This document shows, one piece after another, positions 53,617 through 62,819 of a stretch of DNA of 64,000 bases (position 1 is its first letter; every line of letters starts with the position of its first letter). The notes beneath the pieces are model-generated. The model was not told the DNA's origin and ran no database searches. It saw nothing but the letters and a program-made list of their open reading frames with translations. Location of the stretch: the NCBI RefSeq assembly GCF_012641435.1, contig NZ_JABAIJ010000001.1, forward strand, positions 248,001-312,000. The letters are read 5' to 3'. The position numbers were made by a program, and so were the translations under genes. This DNA is from Rhizobium sp. P38BS-XIX. Lineage in GTDB: Bacteria; Pseudomonadota; Alphaproteobacteria; Rhizobiales; Rhizobiaceae.

Positions 53617-54834
53617 GTGACGGGCAGATTGGTCATTATCGGGGCCGGGCAGGCGGGTTTTGCACTCGCAGCCAAATTGCGTGGGTTAGGTGATTCGCGG
53701 CCAATCACCATCGTCGGTGCAGAGGAAAACCTTCCCTACCAGCGCCCGCCGCTCAGCAAGAAGTACCTGCTCGGCGAAATGACATTCGATCGTCTGCTGT
53801 TTCGTCCCGAACATTGGTATGCCGATAACAATGTCGAAATCCACGTCTCGACGTGGGTCGAGCAGATCGATCGTGCTGCAAAGCAGATCGTCATGCAGGA
53901 TGGTTTCAGGCTGGATTACGAGACATTGGCGATCGCAACAGGCTCGACACCGCGCCGCCTGCCGCCATCGGTCGGCGGTGCGCTCGAGGGTGTCTATGTC
54001 GCGCGTGACAAGCGCGATGCCGATTTGCTTGCTGGTGAAATGCGCCCCGGGCGTCGCGTCCTGATCATCGGTGGCGGTTATATCGGGCTCGAGGCTGCGG
54101 CCGTCGCACGCCATCGCGGTCTCGAAGTCACTCTTATAGAGATGAGCGACCGGATACTGCAGCGCGTTGCCGCCAAGGAAACCGCCGATATTTTCAGGGG
54201 CATCCATCAGAAGCATGACGTCGTCATCCGTGAGAAGACCGGACTCAAGCAGCTGATCGGCCGCAACGGCCACGTCGCGGCAGCCGAATTGTCCGACGGG
54301 ACGACCATCGAGGTCGATTTCGTCGTCGTCGGCATCGGCGTCGCGCCGAATGACCGGCTCGCCAAGGAAGCGGGGCTTGAGGTCGGTAACGGCATCGTCG
54401 TCGATTCGCATGTCCGTACCTCCGATCCCTCCATCTTTGCCATGGGTGATTGCGTGGAGTTGCCATGGGAGGGTGGCCGGATCCGCCTCGAATCGGTCCA
54501 GAACGCCGTCGACCAGGCAGAAGCCGCAGCCGCGATCATTGCCGGCGGCGACAGGGCCTACGATCCGAAGCCTTGGTTCTGGTCCGATCAGTATGACGTG
54601 AAGCTGCAGATTGCCGGTTTCAATCTCGGTTATGACGAGACGCTTTTGCGTCCCGGGGCTCGCGAGGGTGCCGCTTCCATCTGGTATTTCAAGCAGGGAC
54701 GATTCATTGCCGTCGACGCGATCAACGACGCAAAGGCTTATGTGACCGGCAAGAAACTGCTGGAGACCGGCACCAATCCGTCCAGGGAGATTCTGGTCGA
54801 TCCGGCGGCGGATTTGAAGCAACTCCTGTCCTGA
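53617..54834 (+). CDS. FAD-dependent ferredoxin/rhodocoxin reductase-like protein
   Basis: The 405-residue flavoprotein has the FAD motif IIGAGQAGFALAAKL (5-19), the NAD(P) motif RVLIIGGGYIGLEAAAVA near 145-163 and the second FAD motif SIFAMGDCVE near 270. It is of the putidaredoxin/rhodocoxin-reductase type, moving electrons from NAD(P)H to a ferredoxin that feeds a P450 or dioxygenase. No partner ferredoxin lies beside it. The start at 53617 is a GTG and gives the standard N-terminus. A stem-loop follows. Confidence 0.93.
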   Translation: MTGRLVIIGAGQAGFALAAKLRGLGDSRPITIVGAEENLPYQRPPLSKKYLLGEMTFDRLLFRPEHWYADNNVEIHVSTWVEQIDRAAKQIVMQDGFRLDYETLAIATGSTPRRLPPSVGGALEGVYVARDKRDADLLAGEMRPGRRVLIIGGGYIGLEAAAVARHRGLEVTLIEMSDRILQRVAAKETADIFRGIHQKHDVVIREKTGLKQLIGRNGHVAAAELSDGTTIEVDFVVVGIGVAPNDRLAKEAGLEVGNGIVVDSHVRTSDPSIFAMGDCVELPWEGGRIRLESVQNAVDQAEAAAAIIAGGDRAYDPKPWFWSDQYDVKLQIAGFNLGYDETLLRPGAREGAASIWYFKQGRFIAVDAINDAKAYVTGKKLLETGTNPSREILVDPAADLKQLLS

Positions 54835-54847
54835 TATAAATTTCGAG

Positions 54848-54873
54848 GCCGGCCGAAGCATGCTTCGGCCGGC
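54848..54873 (+). terminator. Stem-loop after the flavoprotein gene
   Basis: GCCGGCCGAAG and CTTCGGCCGGC form a perfect 11-bp stem with a 4-base loop, 14 bp past the stop codon. No T-run follows, so termination is plausible but unproven. Confidence 0.55.
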
Positions 54874-54963
54874 AATCGCCCATCGCTGAATCATGGAAAG
54901 AACGTACACAAAGGCGAAAAAGCGCTTGCGTCGATAAATGAATGGCCCTATCAGGGCCGCACC

Positions 54964-55053
54964 GGAGAGGTGGCCGAGTGGTCGAAGGCGCTCCCCTGCT
55001 AAGGGAGTATACCAGAAATGGTATCGTGGGTTCGAATCCCATCTTCTCCGCCA
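54964..55053 (+). tRNA. tRNA-Ser(GCT), CCA encoded
   Basis: The 90-base sequence folds as a class II tRNA. The acceptor arm GGAGAGG pairs with CTTCTCC (one G-U pair), followed by discriminator G and CCA. The D arm has GGCCGAGTGG, the anticodon loop reads CTGCTAA (anticodon GCT, serine AGC/AGU), a long variable arm pairs TACCA with TGGTA, and the T arm is GTGGGTTCGAATCCCAT. It is a complete gene with no intron. It is not flanked by integrase or repeat sequence. Confidence 0.97.
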
Positions 55054-55679
55054 TTTCAAACAAATCACACCCACAATAACGAGCATCCAGCAAGCCAGCG
55101 GCAATAAGCCGGCTACTTGCTTCGATATGGTGTCGCTCCTCGCCAAATTGATTCCCGAAACGCTTGATGGCACCTCTGGCCAATCGCGCGGATGCTTCGA
55201 CGTCGAATCGCTCAAGATGGAATCATTCGGCGTCTGCCCCGATTTGGGACGATGAGAATGCCGATGGCATGTCGCCCACCACCGGAAATTGTCGCGGTAA
55301 ATGTCGTAAACGATCATTGAGGCGTCGCTAAACCCCGCGATAGAGCGGGAAACAGCGATTTGACCGCCCAGTTGCATTTCCGCGGCTTTATATAAGCACC
55401 CTATGTAAGTGCCGACAGATCAAGGACTTTCTTAATAAAGTTTAAACCCTTAATCCGGCCCCGATGTCGTTTTGTGTCCTTTCAGCAACAGCCGCTACGG
55501 AAGGCTTACGCAAATCCACGTTTCCGAGAAGATGTCGATTGCGTGACAGAGCGCGTCTTGTATTTTCACTCTCGGAAGCGAGGGCGATTGATCGTCCACT
55601 TCTTGAAACGCCGAGGATGGGACAGGGAATACCTTCGGGTAGTTCTCATTTTCGATTAAAACTTTGACTGGAGGTCAAT
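55054..55679. other. Long intergenic region between tRNA-Ser and the first porin gene
   Basis: About 626 bp. No coding frame I trust. A 61-67 codon frame near 55464-55667 lacks a good start and family traits. The last 300 bp are likely the porin promoter and long 5' leader. No integrase or attachment-site repeat of the tRNA 3' end was seen. Confidence 0.55.
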
Positions 55680-56741
55680 ATGAACATCAAGAGCCTTCTT
55701 CTGGGCTCCGCTGCTGCGCTTGCAGCAGTTTCCGGTGCTCACGCTGCTGACGCTATCGTCGCTGCTGAGCCGGAGCCGTTGGAATACGTTCGCATCTGCG
55801 ACGCATACGGTGCAGGCTACTTCTTCATTCCGGGCACGGAAACCTGCCTCAAGATCGGCGGCAAGGTTCGTACCGAAGGTCAGTGGTACGATGCCTACAA
55901 CCCGAACAGCCGTAACGGCACGCTCTGGCACACCCGCGCTGAGTTGAACGTCAACACCGCGACCGACACCGAATACGGTCCGCTGAAGACCGAAACCATC
56001 ATTCGTTGGGACTGGAACGACGGCAACGCAACCAAGACCAACCTGCTCTGGGCTTACATCAGCCTCGGCGGCTTCACGGTTGGTAAGACGGACTCGCAGT
56101 TCAACGTCTTCACCGGCTACGCCGGCGACGTCATCAACGACGACGTGGTCTATGACGGCCCGTACGAACTCAACCAGATCACCTACAACTACGATGCAGG
56201 CAACGGCTTCACCGCTGTTATCTCGCTCGAAGACAGCAACTCGGGCGCTGGTGCAACCGGCTCGAACGGCGAAGACAGCTCTGACCACTACGCTCCTGAC
56301 GTTGTTGCAGGTGTTGGCTACAAGGCCGGCGCATGGGGCTTCAAGGTCGTTGGCGGTTACGACTCGATCGTCGAAGAAGGCGCTATCAAGGCTCGCGTTG
56401 ACGCTGACTTCGGCGCATTCTCGGCCTTCTTGATGGGCGGCTGGAACACCGACGGCGACAAGCTCAACAAGTACGCCGGTTCGAACGGCGCTGGCGATGC
56501 ATCTGGCATCGGCTGGGGTGACTGGGCTGTTTGGGGCGGCGTTGGCGTTCCGATCAACGAAAAGCTGAAGTGGAACCTGCAGCTCGCCTACACCGACAGC
56601 AAGATCTTTGCTGCAACGACGAACCTGAAGTTCAACCCGGTTAAGAACCTGCTCATCGAGCCGGAAGTATCTTACACCAACTGGGACTCGATCAATCAGG
56701 ATCAGTGGGCTGGTATTCTCCGCTTCGAGCGTTCTTTCTAA
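55680..56741 (+). CDS. ropA: RopA-type outer-membrane porin (copy 1)
   Basis: The 353-residue precursor has a signal peptide (1-22, AAVSGAHA then AD) and a mature chain of about 330 residues rich in Asp, Asn and aromatic turns, with a terminal aromatic residue (FERSF) that guides barrel insertion. It is a 16-strand trimeric porin of the alphaproteobacterial Omp2b/RopA kind, allowing passive passage of small hydrophilic molecules. The ATG at 55680 follows GGAGGT, the best ribosome site in this part of the window, consistent with high expression. The first 61 residues match copy 2 exactly or nearly so. A strong terminator follows. Confidence 0.95.
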   Translation: MNIKSLLLGSAAALAAVSGAHAADAIVAAEPEPLEYVRICDAYGAGYFFIPGTETCLKIGGKVRTEGQWYDAYNPNSRNGTLWHTRAELNVNTATDTEYGPLKTETIIRWDWNDGNATKTNLLWAYISLGGFTVGKTDSQFNVFTGYAGDVINDDVVYDGPYELNQITYNYDAGNGFTAVISLEDSNSGAGATGSNGEDSSDHYAPDVVAGVGYKAGAWGFKVVGGYDSIVEEGAIKARVDADFGAFSAFLMGGWNTDGDKLNKYAGSNGAGDASGIGWGDWAVWGGVGVPINEKLKWNLQLAYTDSKIFAATTNLKFNPVKNLLIEPEVSYTNWDSINQDQWAGILRFERSF

Positions 56742-56784
56742 TCTGATTTGACCTCAGTCATATCTGGTTTCTCAATTTGAGAGG

Positions 56785-56813
56785 AAAAGGCCCGGCTATA
56801 TGCCGGGCCTTTT
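56785..56813 (+). terminator. Terminator after the first porin gene
   Basis: AAAAGGCCCGGC and GCCGGGCCTTTT form a 12-bp stem with a 5-base loop, and TTTTCTGTTT follows. Confidence 0.92.
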
Positions 56814-57232
56814 CTGTTTGGGAAGTTTAGTTTTCATGTTGAATACTAGGATGCTTGTATTCTCGAATGACATGAAGTTTAAGTAGGCTTATTTAGGGAT
56901 ATTAGATCTATATCATCAGTATTGTCTCTTTAATTTAAGTATTTTCAGAAGTGATAATTCATTCGATCCGGATTTTGGTCATGTCAAATATATGACAGTT
57001 TTGCGACGTGATTTTTGTGCAACGCACCTTTTGAAACAACCGTCACAAATGCTCTTAAATTATCTCTGATATTGCTCTGAAAAAAACGATCTGTAGGTTC
57101 CAAATCGGAAGCAAGGCTTACTGTCTTGGTTCTCCCAGATCAGGGGTCAACTTTAAAACTAGGTGGGGTAGGGCTCGTCGATTTTCTCGGCGTGATTTCT
57201 CATACCTAATGGATATTGAAACTGGAGTTATT
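56814..57232. other. AT-rich intergenic region upstream of the second porin
   Basis: About 419 bp, AT-rich, without a coding frame. It probably holds the promoter and leader of the second porin gene. An inverted repeat TGTCA-AATATA-TGACA at 56982-56997 is listed separately. Confidence 0.55.
56982..56997. promoter_or_regulatory. Inverted repeat upstream of the second porin, candidate operator
   Basis: TGTCA-AATATA-TGACA is a perfect 5+6+5 repeat about 235 bp upstream of the porin start. It may bind a CRP-like or other dimeric regulator. The regulator is unknown. Confidence 0.35.
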
Positions 57233-58300
57233 ATGAACATCAAGAGCCTCCTCCTCGGCTCCGCTGCTGCGCTGGCAGCAGTTTCCGGTGCTCATGCAGC
57301 CGACGCTATCGTTGCTGCCGAGCCCGAGCCGCTTGAATACGTTCGCATCTGTGACGCTTACGGCGCTGGCTACTTCTTCATTCCGGGCACCGAAACCTGC
57401 CTTAAGATCGGCGGCCTCGTCCGTACCGAAGGCGGCTGGTACAACGCCTACAAGGCTGGCCAGGACGAAAGCGCCCGCGGCACCTACTGGCATACCCGCG
57501 CCGAGCTGAGAATCTCGACGGCTACGGACACTGAATACGGTCCGTTGAAGACCGCAACGGTCTATCGTTTCGACTGGAACGACGGCAACGCCACCACCAA
57601 CAAGCTTCTCTGGGCTAACATCAGCCTCGGCGGCTTCCTCGTTGGTAAGAACGACTCGGTTTACTCGACCTTCCTCGGCTATGCCGGCGACGTCATCAAC
57701 GACGACGTGATCGAGTACGGTATCAACAACACCGACGAACTGAACCAGATCACCTACAACTACGATGCAGGCAACGGCTTCACGGCTGTTATCTCGCTCG
57801 AAGACAGCAACTCTGGCACCGGTGCCAAGGGTGCAAACGGCGAAGACAGCTCGGACCACTACGCTCCTGACGTTGTTGCCGGTGCAGGCTTCAAGTCTGG
57901 CGCATGGCAGTTCCGCGTCGTCGGTGGTTATGACTCCATCGTCGAAGAAGGCGCTGTCAAGGCTCGCGTAGACGCTGACTTCGGCGTATTCTCGGCCTTC
58001 TTGATGGGCGGCTGGAACACGGACGGCGACAAGCTGAACAAGTACGCCGGTGCTGGCGGTGCTGGTCTCGGCTGGGGTGACTGGGCTCTGTGGGGCGGCG
58101 TTGGCGTTCCGGTTAACGACAAGCTCAAGTGGAACCTCCAGGTTGCTTATGACGACCTGAAGACCCTGTCCGCTACGACGAACCTCAAGTTCAACCCGGT
58201 CAAGGACCTGCTCATCGAGCCGGAAGTGACCTACACGAACTACGACGCCGTCAACAAGGACACCTGGGCTGGTATCCTCCGCTTCCAGCGCACGTTCTAA
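57233..58300 (+). CDS. ropA: RopA-type outer-membrane porin (copy 2)
   Basis: The 355-residue precursor is a close paralogue of copy 1, with the same signal peptide, N-terminal 60 residues and C-terminal barrel end (FQRTF). Differences sit mainly in the outer loops (for example the EYGINNTDELNQ segment against YDGPYELNQ). The ATG at 57233 is used. The track-like longer start at 57209 has no better site. Head-to-tail placement with a 490-bp spacer and separate terminators suggests two independently expressed porins. Loop differences may give different pores or phage-receptor faces. Confidence 0.95.
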   Translation: MNIKSLLLGSAAALAAVSGAHAADAIVAAEPEPLEYVRICDAYGAGYFFIPGTETCLKIGGLVRTEGGWYNAYKAGQDESARGTYWHTRAELRISTATDTEYGPLKTATVYRFDWNDGNATTNKLLWANISLGGFLVGKNDSVYSTFLGYAGDVINDDVIEYGINNTDELNQITYNYDAGNGFTAVISLEDSNSGTGAKGANGEDSSDHYAPDVVAGAGFKSGAWQFRVVGGYDSIVEEGAVKARVDADFGVFSAFLMGGWNTDGDKLNKYAGAGGAGLGWGDWALWGGVGVPVNDKLKWNLQVAYDDLKTLSATTNLKFNPVKDLLIEPEVTYTNYDAVNKDTWAGILRFQRTF

Positions 58301-58353
58301 TTTGCCGAATCAAGTTCGACAGATCTCTTGATCAGACCTCCGATCAGGAGAGG

Positions 58354-58381
58354 AAAGGCCCGGTATCCCAACCGGGCCTTT
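58354..58381 (+). terminator. Terminator after the second porin gene
   Basis: AAAGGCCCGGT and ACCGGGCCTTT form an 11-bp stem with a 6-base loop, and TTCGTTATT follows. It resembles the terminator of copy 1, consistent with a duplicated unit. Confidence 0.9.
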
Positions 58382-58411
58382 TCGTTATTGAGCGCAATCG
58401 CAGCCCACGCG

Positions 58412-59305
58412 TCAGAGAGCGGCCATGAAATTCCGGATGGCGTCGGGAATGTCGCCGAAATGAAGGACAGGCGCATGCCCTTGCCCGGCGGCAACCTTGA
58501 CGACGAGCCCTGGATGACGCGCCGCCATCTCGGCTGTCGTTTCTGCCGTCAATAGCTTTGAGTTTTCACCGCGAATCACCATCAGCGGAACAGTCTGGAA
58601 TCCCTGGAACTGCTGCCATAGATCGGGAATTGGGGCATCGAGATCAATCGACTGCATCTGAGTCGCGATGGCCGGATCGTAGTCGCTGACGGGCCTGTCA
58701 TTGTGCGAGGCATAGATCGCCCGAGCCATGTCCTGCCAGTCAGCCTCGCCGAGCGCGGTAAAGGCGGTGCCATGATTCTCCCGCAGAATCTCGGCGGCTT
58801 CATCCCAAGTGCCGGGCTTTCTGTCACGGTTGAGATAGTCGCGTATATCCGTCAGTCCGGTCTTTTCCAACACCGGGCCGATGTCATTGAGGATAACGCC
58901 CCTGAGAACATCGGCGCGACTTGCCGCAAGCATGTGCAGAACGAGCCCGCCCCGGGAGGTGCCGATGAAGATCGCCTGCGCGACATCAAGTGCTGAGCAG
59001 ACGGTCAGAACATCCTGTGTCTCGATGATGAGATTGTAGTGGGATTTGTCCGCGTCCCGTTCCGACAGGCCGCGCCCGCGAGCATCAAGCGTGATTACCC
59101 TGCGCGGAGCTGCTGTGTCCTGCGATAAAGCAAGCGCCAACTGATGAAAGTCCCGCGAATTACGGGTGAGGCCGGGCAGGCAGATGACAGGTGCTCTGTC
59201 TCGAATCGCCACCGCGTCGGCGGCATAGTCCCGAACATAAAGTTTCAGCCCGTCCCCAGCCGATATCGTTCTCGTAAGGAAACCACTTTCGTCGTCACTA
59301 CGCAT
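58412..59305 (-). CDS. Alpha/beta hydrolase
   Basis: The 297-residue protein has the alpha/beta-hydrolase order: oxyanion strand VICLPGLTRNSRDF, the nucleophile elbow FIGTSRGGLVLHM (Ser near 115), an acidic residue in VIRGENSKLLTAE and the catalytic His in AGQGHAPVLHF near 279. It likely cleaves an ester or a C-C or C-O bond of a small molecule. The substrate is unknown. The start at 59305 has GAGGGA at good spacing. The frame from 59350 adds a poor tail. Confidence 0.9.
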   Translation of the reverse strand: MRSDDESGFLTRTISAGDGLKLYVRDYAADAVAIRDRAPVICLPGLTRNSRDFHQLALALSQDTAAPRRVITLDARGRGLSERDADKSHYNLIIETQDVLTVCSALDVAQAIFIGTSRGGLVLHMLAASRADVLRGVILNDIGPVLEKTGLTDIRDYLNRDRKPGTWDEAAEILRENHGTAFTALGEADWQDMARAIYASHNDRPVSDYDPAIATQMQSIDLDAPIPDLWQQFQGFQTVPLMVIRGENSKLLTAETTAEMAARHPGLVVKVAAGQGHAPVLHFGDIPDAIRNFMAAL

Positions 59306-59414
59306 ATGTCGTCCCTCATGGCTGAGATCGCGTGAGGGATGTAACGGCATTTACGCGGTGAGCACAACTGCAGTTGGCATCCGGGCGAACTCTCGGCGTG
59401 AGACCCGCAACCGC

Positions 59415-59437
59415 TTCAAACCTTCGCGAGGTTTGAA
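59415..59437. repeat. Small inverted repeat near the lytic transglycosylase end
   Basis: TTCAAACC and GGTTTGAA form an 8-bp stem with a 7-base loop. It may be a weak terminator or part of the neighbouring degenerate repeat element. Confidence 0.4.
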
Positions 59438-59445
59438 ACGAGTTG

Positions 59446-59534
59446 AGGAAGAGCGCAGCGGTTGTCCGTCCGAATTGCCTGAAAGCAAGAATGTCGAGCG
59501 TTGTCGCGATTCGCGGAAAGGCTGAAAGCCTCTA
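59446..59534. repeat. Degenerate copy of the intergenic palindromic repeat
   Basis: GCGCAGCGGTTGTCCGTCC and the following AATTGC, GAAAGCAAGAA pattern match the left half of the 37799-37907 element with substitutions. The right end (TCTAG) runs into the transglycosylase stop. Confidence 0.55.
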
Positions 59535-61595
59535 GCCGCGACCGTTGACGAGATCGTGCACGATATCGGCTTTCTGGCCGAGCCGCGCCTTGTAGACCTG
59601 GTAGTTCTCCATGACCCGCTGCACGTAATTGCGGGTCTCGGGGAAGGGGATGCGCTCGATCCAGTCGATCACGTCGTCCAGCGATTTCCCGCGTGGATCT
59701 CCATAGCGGTTGATCCACTCCGGCACCTTGTTCGGTCCGGCATTGTAAGCGATGAAGGTCAGAATGTAAGAGCCGCCGAAAGTATCGATCTGCTCGCCGA
59801 GATAATGCGCGCCGAGCGTGGCGTTATAGCCAGCGTCCTGCGTCAGCTTCTCGGCTGAGAAGACGATGCCGTGACGACCGGCGACAGCCTTTGCCGTCTT
59901 CGGCAGGAGTTGCAACAGCCCCCGTGCATTTGCCGAGGAGACTGCGGCCGGATTGAAGGCGCTCTCCTGGCGGGCGATGGCGTAGGCCAGCGCCTTGCCG
60001 GAACCGGAAATGTTGGCGTTATCAGGTATGACGCCGATCGGGAAAGCCAGTGCCGCAACATCGATACCACGCCCGTAGGCGATCTTGCCGATCTGCAGCG
60101 AAAGCTGATGGTTGCCGGAGCGTTCGGCGCGGGCAGCCAGCATCGCGATTTCGCCGGGGCTATCCAGCTGTTTTGCCAGTGCGCGGTAGAGCGCATCGGC
60201 ACGCCAGCCGTGGCCGGCTGCCTCGAGCCGAGAGATCGCCTGTATCGCTTCGCGTCCCTGGAAGCGCTGGCGGTCCGTCGGCGAGGGCGAGGGGTAGGTG
60301 ACGTTCAGCGTGCGGCGGCCAAGCTTCTCCGCTGCAAGCTGACCATAGAAGGTGCTTGGATAGGATGCCGCCTTCGCATAGAAATCGGCCGCCTTGCCAG
60401 GTCCGCCTGCCTCGGCAGCCCGGCCAAGCCAATACCAGCCGCGCGATTGAGAGATCGGTCCGTTGGAGACTTGCAGGATCTTGCGGAAATGAACGGCGGC
60501 ACTCGTGCCGTCCTGCAGGCCGCGTAGAGCATACCAGCCGGCATGGAACTCGGCCTCGCCGACATCCTGCGGGCTCTCGGCGACGCTGGCGTCGACAATC
60601 CTGTAGGCTGCCTTGAACTCTCCCTGATCCACCAGGCCGCGACTGACGATGCGCTGCTCGCTCCACCAGGCGCCGGGGCTGACAAGCACGCCACGGTCTC
60701 GTGGCATTTGCGCGAGAAGACTGGCGGCATCGTCGTATTTGTTCTGGCGGCGCAGGTTTTCGATGCGCATGAAAAGATAGGCCGGATCCTTGCGCCATTG
60801 GGCCTCGACGGCCGCAATCATCGCGTCTGCCTTTGGTGAGCGCTCGTTAACGGCGGCCCAGGCCTTGTAGAGCGATTGCGCTCTTCCGAGATCGCCGAAG
60901 CGCTTGGCCTGCGCAGTCCGGTCGCGGTAGAGCAGATAGTCCATGCGCGCCTTGTGATCGGCAGGCGAAAGCAGCATCGGGAATTCGGCGAGGATCTTGT
61001 CCTCGAGCGCCTTGTCCAATGGCTCTTCGCGCCAGATCTTTCGGATCAGCTTCGACGCCTGGGGCGATGCGCCACGCGCCATGTAAGCGCGCGCCAGGAT
61101 GATGGAGCCCTCCACCGTTTCCGGTTGCGAATTGCCGAAGGCGGCCAGAATCTGATCCGTGGCGGGGTTTTCCTGATAGAGGGCCCGTTCCGAGTTGGCA
61201 CGCAGGCTGCCAAGTCCAGGCCACCCCTGAAGCTCGCGCGAGGCGGCGGCAATTTCGCCGGACGGGATGCCCGGTTGGCCCGATGTCGCGATCGCCCATG
61301 TCAGAATATGCCGGTCGAGCGTGCCTTCGTTCATGCCATTGCGAATGGCAAGCGCCTGCATCGGATTCTTGTTGGAAAGTGCGTCGAGGCCGGCTTTCAG
61401 ATCGCTGCTGATTGGCGCGATCGTGCCGTTGCGCGGTATGGCGGCCGTGCTGATGGGATCGGTCGCCATGGCAACGTCGGTGCCGGCGGGCGCGGACGAT
61501 GGCCGGCCGGATAGCTGCGAGGCCACGGCACCCCAGGCGACCGCCAAGCCCACAGCGGTCCAGATCATGACAGGTCTCTTCATCCGGCTACTCAC
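59532..61595 (-). CDS. Soluble lytic murein transglycosylase (Slt70-like)
   Basis: The 687-residue precursor has an N-terminal hydrophobic signal or anchor (about 9-25, MIWTAVGLAVAWGAVA), a long superhelical domain with TPR-like pairs and a C-terminal goose-lysozyme-type catalytic domain: IARQESAFNPAAVSSANARG (in parts, catalytic Glu in QES near 546), LLQLLPKTAKAV and FIAYNAGPNKV. It cuts the glycan of peptidoglycan to make 1,6-anhydro ends in the periplasm. The length fits the Slt70 class. The ATG at 61595 gives the signal. The in-frame Met 5 is also possible. Confidence 0.94.
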   Translation of the reverse strand: MSSRMKRPVMIWTAVGLAVAWGAVASQLSGRPSSAPAGTDVAMATDPISTAAIPRNGTIAPISSDLKAGLDALSNKNPMQALAIRNGMNEGTLDRHILTWAIATSGQPGIPSGEIAAASRELQGWPGLGSLRANSERALYQENPATDQILAAFGNSQPETVEGSIILARAYMARGASPQASKLIRKIWREEPLDKALEDKILAEFPMLLSPADHKARMDYLLYRDRTAQAKRFGDLGRAQSLYKAWAAVNERSPKADAMIAAVEAQWRKDPAYLFMRIENLRRQNKYDDAASLLAQMPRDRGVLVSPGAWWSEQRIVSRGLVDQGEFKAAYRIVDASVAESPQDVGEAEFHAGWYALRGLQDGTSAAVHFRKILQVSNGPISQSRGWYWLGRAAEAGGPGKAADFYAKAASYPSTFYGQLAAEKLGRRTLNVTYPSPSPTDRQRFQGREAIQAISRLEAAGHGWRADALYRALAKQLDSPGEIAMLAARAERSGNHQLSLQIGKIAYGRGIDVAALAFPIGVIPDNANISGSGKALAYAIARQESAFNPAAVSSANARGLLQLLPKTAKAVAGRHGIVFSAEKLTQDAGYNATLGAHYLGEQIDTFGGSYILTFIAYNAGPNKVPEWINRYGDPRGKSLDDVIDWIERIPFPETRNYVQRVMENYQVYKARLGQKADIVHDLVNGRG

Positions 61596-61800
61596 AAAAC
61601 AGACGGTCCCATTCCATTTGCCAAACGCTATATTAACGAAACCTTACCGGTGGTCCGAAATTCAATCAATTATGATATCGGAAACTGCCCTCCACCAATC
61701 AAAGCACGCTTGTCGCCGTCAAGTCGTGGCTCTATGGTGCCCGGATTCATAACCATGGATTGCGGCTGAAGCATGAATGCCGCACCGCTAGGAGACTTGC

Positions 61801-62685
61801 ATGTTCCAGGGATCCATTCCCGCTCTCGTGACGCCCTTTACTGACGCCGGCAAGGTGGATGAGGCATCGTTTGCCTCGCATGTCGACTGGCAGATAAAAG
61901 AGGGCAGCAAGGGTCTTGTGCCGGTGGGCACGACTGGGGAATCGCCGACCTTGTCGCATGACGAGCACAAACGCGTGGTCGAGCTCTGTATTGAGACCGC
62001 CGCCAAGCGCGTTCCGGTGATGGCGGGTGCTGGCTCCAACAATACGCGCGAGGCAATCGAGCTTGCACAGCACGCCGAGAAAGTCGGCGCGAACGCGGTT
62101 CTGGTGGTCACCCCCTATTACAACAAGCCGACGCAGAAGGGCCTTTACGCGCACTTCGCGGCGATCGCCGAAGCCGTGAAGCTGCCGATCTACATCTATA
62201 ACATCCCGGGCCGTTCGGTTGTCGACATGACCCCGGAGACGATGGGTGCGCTTGCCAAGGCTTATGGCAACATCGTTGGCGTCAAGGATGCAACGGGCAA
62301 GATCGAGCGCGTCTCCGAGCAGCGTATCAGCTGTGGTCGCGAGTTTCAGCAACTGTCCGGCGAAGACGCGACGGCGCTCGGCTTCAATGCCCATGGCGGT
62401 GTCGGCTGTATTTCCGTGACGGCCAATATCGCGCCGCGCCTCTGTGCCGAGTTTCAGGCGGCAACGCTTGCCGGAGACTATGCCAAGGCGCTCGAATATC
62501 AGGATCGTCTCATGCCGCTGCACAAGGCGATCTTCCTGGAGCCGGGCCTCTGTGGCGCCAAGTACGGCCTCTCCCGTCTTGGGCGGATGAACCGCAACGT
62601 CCGCTCACCGCTTCTGTCGACGCTGGAGCCTGGGACGGAAGCTGCAATCGACGCAGCAATGCGTCATGCCGGACTGCTGAACTGA
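61801..62685 (+). CDS. dapA: 4-hydroxy-tetrahydrodipicolinate synthase
   Basis: The 294-residue enzyme condenses pyruvate with aspartate semialdehyde in lysine and diaminopimelate synthesis. It is a TIM barrel with the Schiff-base lysine in [12 protein letters not shown] near 162, Tyr in [11 protein letters not shown] near 133, and the substrate-loop GTTGESPTL near 43. The length is standard. The ATG at 61801 has GGAG upstream. It is divergent from the transglycosylase gene (205-bp gap), a pairing that fits cell-wall synthesis and turnover. A terminator follows. Confidence 0.96.
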   Translation: MFQGSIPALVTPFTDAGKVDEASFASHVDWQIKEGSKGLVPVGTTGESPTLSHDEHKRVVELCIETAAKRVPVMAGAGSNNTREAIELAQHAEKVGANAVLVVTPYYNKPTQKGLYAHFAAIAEAVKLPIYIYNIPGRSVVDMTPETMGALAKAYGNIVGVKDATGKIERVSEQRISCGREFQQLSGEDATALGFNAHGGVGCISVTANIAPRLCAEFQAATLAGDYAKALEYQDRLMPLHKAIFLEPGLCGAKYGLSRLGRMNRNVRSPLLSTLEPGTEAAIDAAMRHAGLLN

Positions 62686-62716
62686 CGGCATTGCGGGTGC
62701 ATCTGATTGTCTGTTG

Positions 62717-62744
62717 GACCGCTCTCTTCACAAGGAGGGCGGTC
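62717..62744 (+). terminator. Terminator after dapA
   Basis: GACCGCTCTC and GAGGGCGGTC form a 10-bp stem (one wobble) with an 8-base loop, about 31 bp past the dapA stop. TCGCTTATTT follows. Confidence 0.75.
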
Positions 62745-62819
62745 TCGCTTATTTAGGGAAGAACAACCTGGCGCGCCGACGGCAGCCGCCTGAATGACAA
62801 TAAGAAAAGAAGAACAATC

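Noticed and set aside
53686..55377. A 563-codon minus-strand frame across the flavoprotein gene and tRNA-Ser
   Set aside because: It is antisense to a clear flavoprotein gene and runs through a tRNA, with no family traits. High GC makes long shadow frames common.
55464..55667. A 61-67 codon frame before the first porin
   Set aside because: It has a weak start, no ribosome site and lies in the probable porin leader. There is not enough to call a gene.
54964..55679. tRNA-Ser as an integration site for a genomic island
   Set aside because: No integrase gene and no repeat of the tRNA 3' end were seen downstream. The neighbouring genes are ordinary core genes.
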